Positions 18,785 through 26,409 of a DNA stretch of 48,788 nt are shown one piece after another. Source of the DNA: SIG714 sp964638675 (lineage in GTDB: Bacteria; Bacillota; Clostridia; Oscillospirales; CAG-272); assembly GCA_964638675.1 (NCBI GenBank), contig CAZXAU010000017.1, forward strand, positions 1 to 48,788. Direction: 5' to 3'. The first letter of the stretch is position 1. Each line of letters begins with the position of its first letter. The notes under the pieces were generated by a model, which searched no databases, was not told where the DNA came from, and saw nothing but the letters and a program-made list of their open reading frames with translations. The position numbers and the translations under genes are program-made.

Positions 18785-19924
18785 ATGGCAATTTCAGAAG
18801 AACTTAAAATTATTGAGGTAAAAACAAAAAAGCAACAGAAAGAATTTCTTGACTATCCGCTGAGGTTATATAAAAACAATGAATTCTTTGTTCCGCCTTT
18901 GTATATGGACGAAAAAAAGATATTCAGAAAAGATTATGTATATTATGACACCTGCGAGGCCGTTTACTATCTTGCTGTCAGAAACGGAAAGACTGTCGGA
19001 AGAATCTCGGGAATTCTGCAGAGAGCGAGCAATGAGATCAGAGACGAAAAGAGAGTTCGCTTTACGAGATTTGATTCGATAAATGATGTAAATGTCGCAA
19101 AAGCCCTTTTTGATGCCGTTGAAAAATGGGCTAAGGGAAAGGGAATGGACACGGTCGTCGGGCCGCTCGGCTTTTCCGATCTTGAAAGAGAAGGTCTTCT
19201 TGTTGAAAAGGGCTTTGATGAGCTTTCAACATTCGAGGAGCAGTACAACTATGAGTATTACGGAGAGCTTATCGAGAGCTGTGGCTATGCCAAAGAAGTT
19301 GACTGGGTGGAAAGCAAAATATATCCCCCCGAGGACGGCGGTGAAAGATTCAAAAGATATGCCGATATCGTTATGAAGAAAAATGATCTTCATTTCGGAA
19401 CAGCAAAGAACACAAATGACTTTATAAAAAAATACGCAGACGGATTTTTTGAACTGCTTGATAAATCATACGCTCGTTTATACGGCACAGTTCCTTTTAC
19501 AGACGGAATGAAGAAGATGCTTATAGATAATTTCAAGCTTATCATCAATCTGAAGCATGTCTGTGTTGTACTTGATAAGGATGAGAGGGTCGTCTGCCTG
19601 GGACTGTGCTTCCCGTCAATTGCGAAGGCTCTGCAAAAATCGAGCGGACACCTCACGCCTCCGGCACTTGTCAAAGTTCTGAGGGCAATAAAAAAGCCCG
19701 ATATTATCGAATTCGGACTTATCGGAGTCGATCCCGAGTATGAAAACAAGGGAGTAAGTATAGCTATTTTCGCAAATATGATAGACTCCATAATTGCAGA
19801 GAAGATCGATCACTGTGAGACCAATCTGAATCTCGAGGATAATTATAATATCCGTAATATCTGGAAAAGGTTTGTTTCGGTAGAGCATAAGCGCCGCCGC
19901 AGTTATATTAAGAAAATAGATTGA
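18785..19924 (+). CDS. GNAT-superfamily protein of the YghO type
   Basis: The product has 379 residues and lies 27 bp after the FakB-like gene, with GAGGAATGACGGA before ATG 18785. The sequence resembles a poorly characterised group of large GNAT-fold proteins (E. coli YghO is one). Shared hallmarks, from memory of the family, are FVPPLYMDEKK near the start, the central VVGPLGFSDLEREGLLVEKGFDE with YNYEYYGELIE, and a C-terminal acetyltransferase-like half (FGLIGVDPEYENKGV..AIFANMI). The substrate is unknown. The co-transcription with fakAB suggests, but does not show, a link to acyl or lipid chemistry. No membrane segment is seen. It ends at a strong terminator. Confidence 0.65.
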   Translation: MAISEELKIIEVKTKKQQKEFLDYPLRLYKNNEFFVPPLYMDEKKIFRKDYVYYDTCEAVYYLAVRNGKTVGRISGILQRASNEIRDEKRVRFTRFDSINDVNVAKALFDAVEKWAKGKGMDTVVGPLGFSDLEREGLLVEKGFDELSTFEEQYNYEYYGELIESCGYAKEVDWVESKIYPPEDGGERFKRYADIVMKKNDLHFGTAKNTNDFIKKYADGFFELLDKSYARLYGTVPFTDGMKKMLIDNFKLIINLKHVCVVLDKDERVVCLGLCFPSIAKALQKSSGHLTPPALVKVLRAIKKPDIIEFGLIGVDPEYENKGVSIAIFANMIDSIIAEKIDHCETNLNLEDNYNIRNIWKRFVSVEHKRRRSYIKKID

Positions 19925-19938
19925 ATTATACGGTATGA

Positions 19939-19984
19939 AAAACGGTTATATCGGGTTTGTTACAGCCCGATATAACCGTTTTAT
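19939..19984. terminator. Bidirectional terminator
   Basis: A perfect 17-bp stem (19939-19955 with 19966-19982; core ACGGTTATATCGGG/CCCGATATAACCGT). It is A-rich on the left and T-rich on the right, so it can serve the fak-GNAT operon on the plus strand and the membrane gene on the minus strand. Confidence 0.9.
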
Positions 19985-20006
19985 TTAAAATAACATTTTA
20001 ATCTTC

Positions 20007-20627
20007 TTATTCTGCACTGCCCTCGGCAGATGTATAGCTGTCACCCGGTATTTCACTCTGTGTGAATTCATCGGTAACAGGCGGCTGTATATCCTTGAGA
20101 TTGTTATATATAATCATATTTTTAAGTCCGATAACAAGCTCAACCACGATCCAGACACGGAAGAGAATATCAAGCAAGCTTTCCACCGGATCCAACATAC
20201 CCATACCTATAAGGCCTAAGAATACTACAGTGTCAACCATTGCAATAACAAAGCCGGTGATATATGCCCACTTCTTTTTCATCGATAAATATCCGCAAAG
20301 TGCAAGTGCTGCGATAACTAAGATGGCAAAAATTATCGCACCGATAAATAAACCGTTACCGGCCGGATTTGCAAGAATGTCCTCACCCCACCCCTCGTAT
20401 ACCTCGGGCGGATACTTTCCGCAGAAGAGCATTGCCAACTGAACTGCGTAATAGGGCATAATAGCACAGAAGAGAAGATACATGTCCGACTGTGTAATAA
20501 GAAGCACCGTGTTTATCAGCGTAACAACTGCCAGAATCAAGAGAGTGCTTTGTCCCTGCTTGAATCGTGCGGCACTTTTGTTACGTTTCGCAACAAGCTC
20601 TTCGTAGCTGTTTTGATTCATATTCAT
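20007..20627 (-). CDS. Multi-pass membrane protein of unknown function, paralogue 1
   Basis: The product has 206 residues. A short charged N-terminus (NSYEELVAKRNKSAARFKQG) is followed by about five hydrophobic segments, with the layout TM, MPYYAVQLAMLFCGKYPPEVY, TM, MKKKWAYITGFVIAMVDTVVF, TM, and an acidic Ser/Thr-rich C-terminal tail. The start ATG has AAAGGA about 8 nt before it. It is clearly related to the product of 20798-21349: CAIMPYYAVQ..CGKYPPEVYEG matches SAWTPYFLTD..CLKFPKENYGD, and the VDTVVF helix matches ADTCIL. I recognise no named family. It has its own minus-strand promoter. Confidence 0.75.
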   Translation of the reverse strand: MNMNQNSYEELVAKRNKSAARFKQGQSTLLILAVVTLINTVLLITQSDMYLLFCAIMPYYAVQLAMLFCGKYPPEVYEGWGEDILANPAGNGLFIGAIIFAILVIAALALCGYLSMKKKWAYITGFVIAMVDTVVFLGLIGMGMLDPVESLLDILFRVWIVVELVIGLKNMIIYNNLKDIQPPVTDEFTQSEIPGDSYTSAEGSAE

Positions 20628-20748
20628 AATTTTATCCTTTCATGTGTCAACTGAACTGATTTGCCATAAACACTCAAAGTCTGATATTATGTATGCAATG
20701 TCAGGTTCTGAATGCCGTGCATAGCAGTGTATGACTTTATTTTACTGT

Positions 20749-20777
20749 ACTATATCATATTTTTTTCGATTTTTCAA
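20749..20777 (-). promoter_or_regulatory. Minus-strand promoter for membrane paralogue 1
   Basis: Read on the minus strand: TTGAAA (20777-20772), 17 nt, TATAGT (20754-20749). The gene starts about 120 nt further on. Confidence 0.65.
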
Positions 20778-20797
20778 TAGTTTAAAGGATTTTTTCC

Positions 20798-21349
20798 TTA
20801 TTTATTACCTATTTGCGTATTTTTTGTTTTACTCAGCGATCTGATCCCCATTATCTGCTGAAAGATTACCACCGCATGGAAAACAAAACACATAACAACA
20901 GTACTGTTCAGCGGAATAATGTACAGCGATGCAATAAGGATGCAGGTGTCGGCAACGGTGAGTCCGAGACCGAGAATGAGCGAAAGCTTTGGTTTGCTCC
21001 TGCCCGAGAACCACCACAGTGCGATATATGCAATTGCTATCAGTGCCGATATGATGACAGCGATTATAAAAGTACTCTCGGGGAGCTGATTTTCAAAATA
21101 TTTTTCGTAAGCATCTCCGTAGTTTTCTTTCGGGAACTTCAGGCAGTATGCCATTGTATAATCGGTTAAAAAATAGGGCGTCCATGCAGAAAAAAAGAAA
21201 AATGAACTGCTTATCCCTGTTGTAAGGGCGAGAACATTGATTCCCGAGAATACCCCAAAAATCAGAAATGTCAATTTAGCCGATCTTAAAAATGCTTCTG
21301 CATTTGCTTCGGTTGCATCATTTGAAAGCCGCATATTCGGATTGTTCAT
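20798..21349 (-). CDS. Multi-pass membrane protein of unknown function, paralogue 2
   Basis: ATG 21349 is chosen because AAAGGAGG lies 7 nt before it; the longer frame from 21370 starts inside that region. The product has 183 residues, with a soluble N-terminus (NNPNMRLSNDATEANAEAF) and about five hydrophobic segments. These are in the same order as in the neighbour 20007-20627, to which it is a diverged paralogue. It begins 33 bp after the stop of the AraC-type regulator, so it is probably co-transcribed with it. No function can be named from sequence. Confidence 0.75.
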   Translation of the reverse strand: MNNPNMRLSNDATEANAEAFLRSAKLTFLIFGVFSGINVLALTTGISSSFFFFSAWTPYFLTDYTMAYCLKFPKENYGDAYEKYFENQLPESTFIIAVIISALIAIAYIALWWFSGRSKPKLSLILGLGLTVADTCILIASLYIIPLNSTVVMCFVFHAVVIFQQIMGIRSLSKTKNTQIGNK

Positions 21350-21382
21350 GTGTACGCCTCCTTTTGGCATTTGTTAGCTTTC

Positions 21383-22216
21383 TTAATTTTTTTTGAATTG
21401 CTTTTTTCGGTACTGTCCGGGGGTGAGACCGAACCTTTTTTTGAAGTTTGAGATAAAGTGAGCGTAATCGGGGAATCCGCACTTTTCGCAGATCTCGAGA
21501 ATCGACATTTGGCTTGATAAAAGGGTGATTGCAAGCGAAAGACGTCGCTCCGTAATATATTTTGAGGGAACCATCCCTACATCTTTTTTAAAATTGCGCT
21601 CAAAGGTGCTGACACTGCTGTGGGTCAGCTCTGCAAGCTGGACAATGCTAATTTTTTCAGAGATATTCTTATTGATATATTGAAGTGCCATGATCGTTTC
21701 CTTGCTGGAAATGTCATCGGTGTCGCTCTTGATCTTGCCTTTGCCCAAAAGATTTATGACCTTCAGGAAATGAACAAGAGATGAAATTGCATCATTGCGG
21801 TCGGCAAACATTTTTTCACACAGAGAGATCAGATCAAGCTCTTCTTTTTCGCTCAGAACCACAAGATTTCCCGTGCCGGGAAGGCGGTCATAAAACATCG
21901 GCAACAGCTCACGGTTTTCCTGTGCGGAAAACATAATCAGGTAGTGTCTGTGACAGGAAGAATCATGGTAGACGCAGTGGTGTGCTTCGTGGTCACGGGT
22001 TATGATCACATTTCCTTTTTTTACGGGATATATTCTGTCTTCACAAATAAATGAAACATTTCCGGAAATGTTCAGGTAGATCTCGCAGACATTGTGAATG
22101 TGGTTATGGTAGCGATTGGGGTCTGTTTCGGCACATTTTTCCACATACTGCACTTCAAGCTCGCATGGCATGAAGCCCGGAATTTTGATTTTTTGATTCT
22201 TGATGTTATCGATCAT
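21383..22216 (-). CDS. AraC-family transcriptional regulator (cupin plus HTH)
   Basis: Start at ATG 22216, with TGGAG about 7 nt before it; the TTG at 22252 lies in a GC-rich hairpin. The product has 277 residues. An N-terminal cupin-type sugar-sensing domain (HNHIHNVCEIYLNISGNVSFICEDRIYPVKKG, about 34-70 in two segments of a jelly roll) is followed by a C-terminal pair of helix-turn-helix motifs: ISIVQLAELTHSSVSTFER then ILEICEKCGFPDYAHFISN with FGLTPGQYR. The gene is divergent from the alpha-galactosidase gene, so a role as activator of that gene in response to a sugar is likely. It shares its transcript with membrane paralogue 2. Confidence 0.9.
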   Translation of the reverse strand: MIDNIKNQKIKIPGFMPCELEVQYVEKCAETDPNRYHNHIHNVCEIYLNISGNVSFICEDRIYPVKKGNVIITRDHEAHHCVYHDSSCHRHYLIMFSAQENRELLPMFYDRLPGTGNLVVLSEKEELDLISLCEKMFADRNDAISSLVHFLKVINLLGKGKIKSDTDDISSKETIMALQYINKNISEKISIVQLAELTHSSVSTFERNFKKDVGMVPSKYITERRLSLAITLLSSQMSILEICEKCGFPDYAHFISNFKKRFGLTPGQYRKKQFKKN

Positions 22217-22229
22217 ATCAAACTCCATT

Positions 22230-22312
22230 CCGCCGCCAAAGCGGCGGTACAAATCATTGATGAAATTCGCCGAGGATGCGAAGCAGACAAAAATGGGATA
22301 TATCCCATTTTT
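22230..22312 (-). other. Hairpins in the araC-type leader
   Basis: CCGCCGC-CAAA-GCGGCGG (22230-22247) lies just before the ribosome binding site, and a 24-bp palindrome centred on ATAT with AAAAATGGGA/TCCCATTTTT arms is at 22289-22312. A third hairpin CCGGA/TCCGG is at 22414-22430. The leader from the promoter below would be about 235 nt. The remainder of the divergent region (22431-22680) holds TTGACGAAA twice (22524-22532 and 22667-22675), possible operator half-sites. Confidence 0.5.
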
Positions 22313-22459
22313 AAGCGAATTCGGACGTGAAACAGATGAACTTCTCCTTCAAGTCAAATCTATCTTTCACACTATGCCTCTTATGTATCGCCGTACAAAG
22401 TAATGACGCAGAGCCGGATCTTCTGTCCGGAATGAACAGAATTGCTTTGGAATATTTAC

Positions 22460-22488
22460 ATTATATGATAAAACGATAAAAAAAGCAA
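22460..22488 (-). promoter_or_regulatory. Minus-strand promoter of the AraC-type regulator
   Basis: Read on the minus strand: TTGCTT (22488-22483), 17 nt, TATAAT (22465-22460). The divergent alpha-galactosidase has only a TATTAT/TATGAT-like -10 near 22579-22587 and no good -35, as is common for activator-dependent promoters. Confidence 0.6.
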
Positions 22489-22680
22489 GAGGGAAATTTT
22501 CAGTTTCAAGTACATACCGGTTTTTGACGAAATAATCATGTTTTTTGAAGAAAAACATATAGAAACAGTCAAAAATATGTATTATGATAACATAAAGATA
22601 AGAGGCGAAACAGATTACCGGTAAATTCCGGGAAGGTCAATCGATCGGTCCGGATAAGATCAATCGTTGACGAAAATATT

Positions 22681-25600
22681 ATGAGTACGGAGAGTTTTAC
22701 TTACATGATGAACGACGATATTACCTATGCATCGGCACTCGATGTCGAAAGTTGGACGGGATTGAAGGCACCGCAGGTATATACTGTCAACCCCGCTATG
22801 TCGGTGGGCGGAAGCGGAAGATTTCAGACAAGCCATGGCTTTCAGAATCACCCGACAAATGGGGCGGACAATAATTACGGAGCTGCAGATATCAATATAT
22901 CGATCGCAGGTCTCGGATACAGATATTTCCATACCACGGTCGGTAAGGAAGATTCTGTGCCGCAGGGAGGTACGGGGGTTGAATTTATCGTTCTGGTGGA
23001 CGGTGTGATTATGGCACGCTCGGGAAATCTTACTTCATATGAGATTGCCGACCTTTCATGCGACATTCCCGAAAATGCAAAGATACTGACCTTGAGAGTT
23101 ACAAATTACGACGGTGAATACGAATACAGCACGTCCGACTGGTGTAACCCCCTCCTTGCAAAGAGTAGGGAAGCAATGCTCGGCACTGCTGTTCCGAGCT
23201 ATGATACAGATGCTGAACAAATATCTATTGATATTGCACAGGGAGTGGCCTGGCACTTTAAAACAGAGCAGAGTATGACTTCGCTGACACTGCCCGCATC
23301 TGAAGGAGCGATCTGCTGTAAACTGTATAAATTTATAGGTAGTTATTTTGCAACTGTGAGGAGGGATCCTTGTCAGAGCAGTCTGCTTGGAGAGGGAAAA
23401 TCGGATAGAACCTTTGTGTTTTCAGAGCCGCTTGATGCAGGCGAATATTTGCTTGTAATGACCGGAAACGGAAGCATTCCTGGATACGAGTCACAGACAA
23501 GCGTAATTTACAAGGGCAGAGAAGTTTCAGCCTGTGCCCCGGCAATTGAAATCAGCTTTGCCGGTGACGGAACCGGATATTTCGGCAGGGCAGAAGCATG
23601 CGTCGGTGACGGCAATGCCGCAGCAACCGTTCCGAGTGAGAGTGAAAAGCAGAGTGCGAGGGAGGTATACGATTCCTATCTCGCAGATAATTTAAGGGAT
23701 TTCCCGGTTACACTGACGATCGGAAAAACAAAATATACAGGCTTCGGCGATAGCGTTTTCAAGCTTATCAGCCAAAAGACAAAAAATAATGACCGACACG
23801 GAGAACAAACCGAAAGCGTGATCGAATATACGCCGTCAGATTCAGCGTATGCAAAGATATGCTTTACAGTGATCTCGGTGTATTACAGTGAGTATGCAGC
23901 ATACGATTGGATGATTTATTTTTCCAACAATGATTCCGTAAAGAACACCGAAGTGATCGGCAAAGTGAATTCTGTTGTGGAATTTGTGGGAAAGGATCCT
24001 TATGTGTACGGATATTCGGGAGATCCCACCGGGTTTATGCCGATCAACTTTGCAGTTGCGAATACAGCAAGAATTATTGCTCCGATGAACGGAAGGAGCA
24101 CCAATAATGCTTTTCCCTACTGGAACATGGAATACGGTGACGGCGGAGTACTGATCGCTATCGGCTGGGCGGGTCAGTGGCAGGCGTCCTTCTGTAAAAC
24201 CGGAAATGGCAACAGTACAAAAACAGTCTTTATAAACGGACAACAGACCTTCCATTCCTATCTGAAGCCGGGAGAAAAAGCAAGAACACCGATTACAGCC
24301 GTAGTGAAATACGACGGAAGGGATAACGATCGGGCTGCAAATCTTTGGCGTCGCTTTATGATCGATTGCAATATGCCGACGGTCGTGAAAGAGCATGAGA
24401 AAAAAACTGTCCCTCCGATGATCCTGGGAACTACCCATGAATATTTCAATGAAATGACCGGTACAAACGAAAAAGAGCAGATCGAAGCTCTCAGGCATTT
24501 TCTGAAAAACGGTGCGGATCTTGATATCTGGTGGATGGATGCCGGATGGTATTACGGTGCTGACGGAAAGACGGGTATTGGCTCTGAATGGTGGAATACC
24601 GGAAGCTGGCAGATGGATACCGAACGCTTTCCCACATCTCTTGCTCTTCTCGCAAAATGCGCTCAGGAAAACGGAGTCGGCACGATGCTCTGGTTTGAGC
24701 CCGAACGTGTTGGATATAAAAATTTACTGAAGACCGACGGAAGTACGCTTGATCCAGATTGGGTCTTCTCCTCTGGTCTTGTAGACTATTCCAAGGAGGA
24801 GTGCGTCGATTGGCTGATTGCAAGAATTACCTCGACTTTGAAAACTATTGATGCTTCTGTATACAGAGAGGACTTTAATATGGGACCGCTCTCTACCTGG
24901 AATGAGGTAAATTCAGCAGATACAGACCGTGCAGGACTCACCGAAAACCTCCATATTCAGGGACACTTCCGTTTGTGGCAGGCTATCAAGGATGCATTTC
25001 CGAATATAGTGATCGACTCATGTGCATCGGGCGGAAGACGTAACGATTTTGAAACCATGAGATATGCCGTTCCGCTCCACAGAACTGACCAGGTATACGG
25101 AGATTCGTCTCTGCAGCAGTGCTATACCTACGCAATGTCTGCATGGATACCTTACTTCGGCTCAAAGGCTGATTCAGATGTTCCGGATGACTCGGTTTAC
25201 AGAACACAATATTCGGATAAATACGCTCTTCGCAGAGCACTCGTTCCTTCGATGGAATATAACTACAGTCCTTATGATCCTATCGATTGGTACAAGGTTG
25301 AAAAATCCGGTGCTGAGCAGAGAAAGGTGAGTTGTTACTATTACGCAGACTACTACCGTCTCACCGATTACAGCAGAAGCGAAGATACATGGATGGCATG
25401 GGAATACTATATACCTGAGCAGGGTCACGGCTATGCAAATATATGGAGACGTTCTCAGGCACAACCTACTCAGAGGATCTATCTCAAGGGGCTGAATGCA
25501 GACGCTCTCTACGATGTATGGTTTGAAGACCGTAACTGTCACGCTGTATATCCGGGTGATGTGCTGATGTATACCGGAATTGAGGTAACTCTGCCTTCCT

Positions 25601-26130
25601 ATCGCTCTAATGATCTGATGTATTTCAGTATCGTCGGCAATGAATATGCACCTTATGCCGAAAGACAGCTTACAGTTAAAGTAACCGAGCCGAGCATCAG
25701 CACCTACGGCGGACAGCTTGGCAGTGCACTTCACAAAACAACTATTGAAGGCAAGACCTACTATTCTCTTGCACTGCGTTTCAATATGTCTGTTCGTGAT
25801 ACAGTATTGTCTGTACCGATCGGTGCAGGTGAGGGTTACCTTGAAAGGGGTGTGCATGATATCTATGCTGAGCTTATCAAAGTCAACGGAGTTAAGCTCT
25901 CAGAGATATTGAAAAAAGATTCAAGCTCTGTCATAATGGATTATGATGTGTACAACAACATGTTCACTATCTATATCAGAGAGGATAATGCGGCGTTGCT
26001 TAAGGAGCGAAAGGAAAATACAGTCGTGATTGATTCTGAATTACAGACCTTTGAGGGAATAAAATTGGGCAGCGATTCAGTCTACACCCTTGCATGCGGC
26101 GGCACAAGGTGGATAAATGAGCCCATATAA
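22681..26130 (+). CDS. GH36-type alpha-galactosidase with N-terminal NPCBM domain
   Basis: Hydrolyses terminal alpha-galactosides such as raffinose-family sugars or melibiose. The frame gives 1149 residues from ATG 22681; this ATG has no ribosome binding site, and ATG 22705 or 22708 with CGGAGAG upstream are alternatives. Residues about 10-165 look like an NPCBM carbohydrate-binding module (SVGGSGRFQTSHGF, YRYFHTTVGKED, VLVDGVIMARSG). The catalytic barrel shows WWMDAGWYYG, MLWFEPERV, YREDFNM with the expected nucleophile D731, and CASGGRRND with the expected acid/base D789 (numbering from 22681). A beta-rich C-terminal part of about 250 residues follows. No signal peptide is seen, so the enzyme should be cytoplasmic and act on imported sugar. 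No sugar transporter gene is adjacent. Confidence 0.85.
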   Translation: MSTESFTYMMNDDITYASALDVESWTGLKAPQVYTVNPAMSVGGSGRFQTSHGFQNHPTNGADNNYGAADINISIAGLGYRYFHTTVGKEDSVPQGGTGVEFIVLVDGVIMARSGNLTSYEIADLSCDIPENAKILTLRVTNYDGEYEYSTSDWCNPLLAKSREAMLGTAVPSYDTDAEQISIDIAQGVAWHFKTEQSMTSLTLPASEGAICCKLYKFIGSYFATVRRDPCQSSLLGEGKSDRTFVFSEPLDAGEYLLVMTGNGSIPGYESQTSVIYKGREVSACAPAIEISFAGDGTGYFGRAEACVGDGNAAATVPSESEKQSAREVYDSYLADNLRDFPVTLTIGKTKYTGFGDSVFKLISQKTKNNDRHGEQTESVIEYTPSDSAYAKICFTVISVYYSEYAAYDWMIYFSNNDSVKNTEVIGKVNSVVEFVGKDPYVYGYSGDPTGFMPINFAVANTARIIAPMNGRSTNNAFPYWNMEYGDGGVLIAIGWAGQWQASFCKTGNGNSTKTVFINGQQTFHSYLKPGEKARTPITAVVKYDGRDNDRAANLWRRFMIDCNMPTVVKEHEKKTVPPMILGTTHEYFNEMTGTNEKEQIEALRHFLKNGADLDIWWMDAGWYYGADGKTGIGSEWWNTGSWQMDTERFPTSLALLAKCAQENGVGTMLWFEPERVGYKNLLKTDGSTLDPDWVFSSGLVDYSKEECVDWLIARITSTLKTIDASVYREDFNMGPLSTWNEVNSADTDRAGLTENLHIQGHFRLWQAIKDAFPNIVIDSCASGGRRNDFETMRYAVPLHRTDQVYGDSSLQQCYTYAMSAWIPYFGSKADSDVPDDSVYRTQYSDKYALRRALVPSMEYNYSPYDPIDWYKVEKSGAEQRKVSCYYYADYYRLTDYSRSEDTWMAWEYYIPEQGHGYANIWRRSQAQPTQRIYLKGLNADALYDVWFEDRNCHAVYPGDVLMYTGIEVTLPSYRSNDLMYFSIVGNEYAPYAERQLTVKVTEPSISTYGGQLGSALHKTTIEGKTYYSLALRFNMSVRDTVLSVPIGAGEGYLERGVHDIYAELIKVNGVKLSEILKKDSSSVIMDYDVYNNMFTIYIREDNAALLKERKENTVVIDSELQTFEGIKLGSDSVYTLACGGTRWINEPI

Positions 26131-26226
26131 CTGTAATAATTCCGGCGATTGCTCCGAGTTGCACTACGGTCATATAGAGTGAAGACCCTGTGTGCTTGGC
26201 ATGTTTTAAGCTTTAACAGTGGCTGA

Positions 26227-26339
26227 GGCAGTTAAACATATTTTGTTGAGGGATTTTATGTATTTATTTAACCCGGCTAAATGCTGAAATACTTTAATAT
26301 GAAATAAATGTAACAAATTGTTTAACTGCCGTTTTTTTT
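26227..26339 (+). other. Long nested hairpin with U-run; terminator or small structured RNA
   Basis: GGCAGTTAAACA (26227-26238) pairs perfectly with TGTTTAACTGCC (26319-26330), then eight T follow at 26332-26339. Inside, TTTGTT pairs with AACAAA and ATTTATTT with AAATAAAT, giving three stacked helices in about 104 nt. It lies 96 bp after the alpha-galactosidase gene. Confidence 0.6.
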
Positions 26340-26351
26340 CAGTGCAGAAGC

Positions 26352-26380
26352 TTGATTATTCTTTATCAATGTGATATAAT
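26352..26380 (+). promoter_or_regulatory. Promoter of the sulfatase-fold lipoprotein gene
   Basis: TTGATT (26352-26357), 17 nt, TATAAT (26375-26380), 29 bp before the start codon; AAGGAG precedes the ATG. Confidence 0.75.
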
Positions 26381-26409
26381 AATCCCAAGTACTATATAAG
26401 GAGATTGAT

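Noticed and set aside
22336..22479. 47-codon plus-strand frame in the araC/alpha-galactosidase divergent region
   Set aside because: It starts at an ATG without ribosome binding site and overlaps the minus-strand promoter and leader hairpins of the regulator.
25174..25857. 227-residue minus-strand frame inside the alpha-galactosidase gene
   Set aside because: It lies opposite a well-supported plus-strand gene and has no recognisable domain or start signal.
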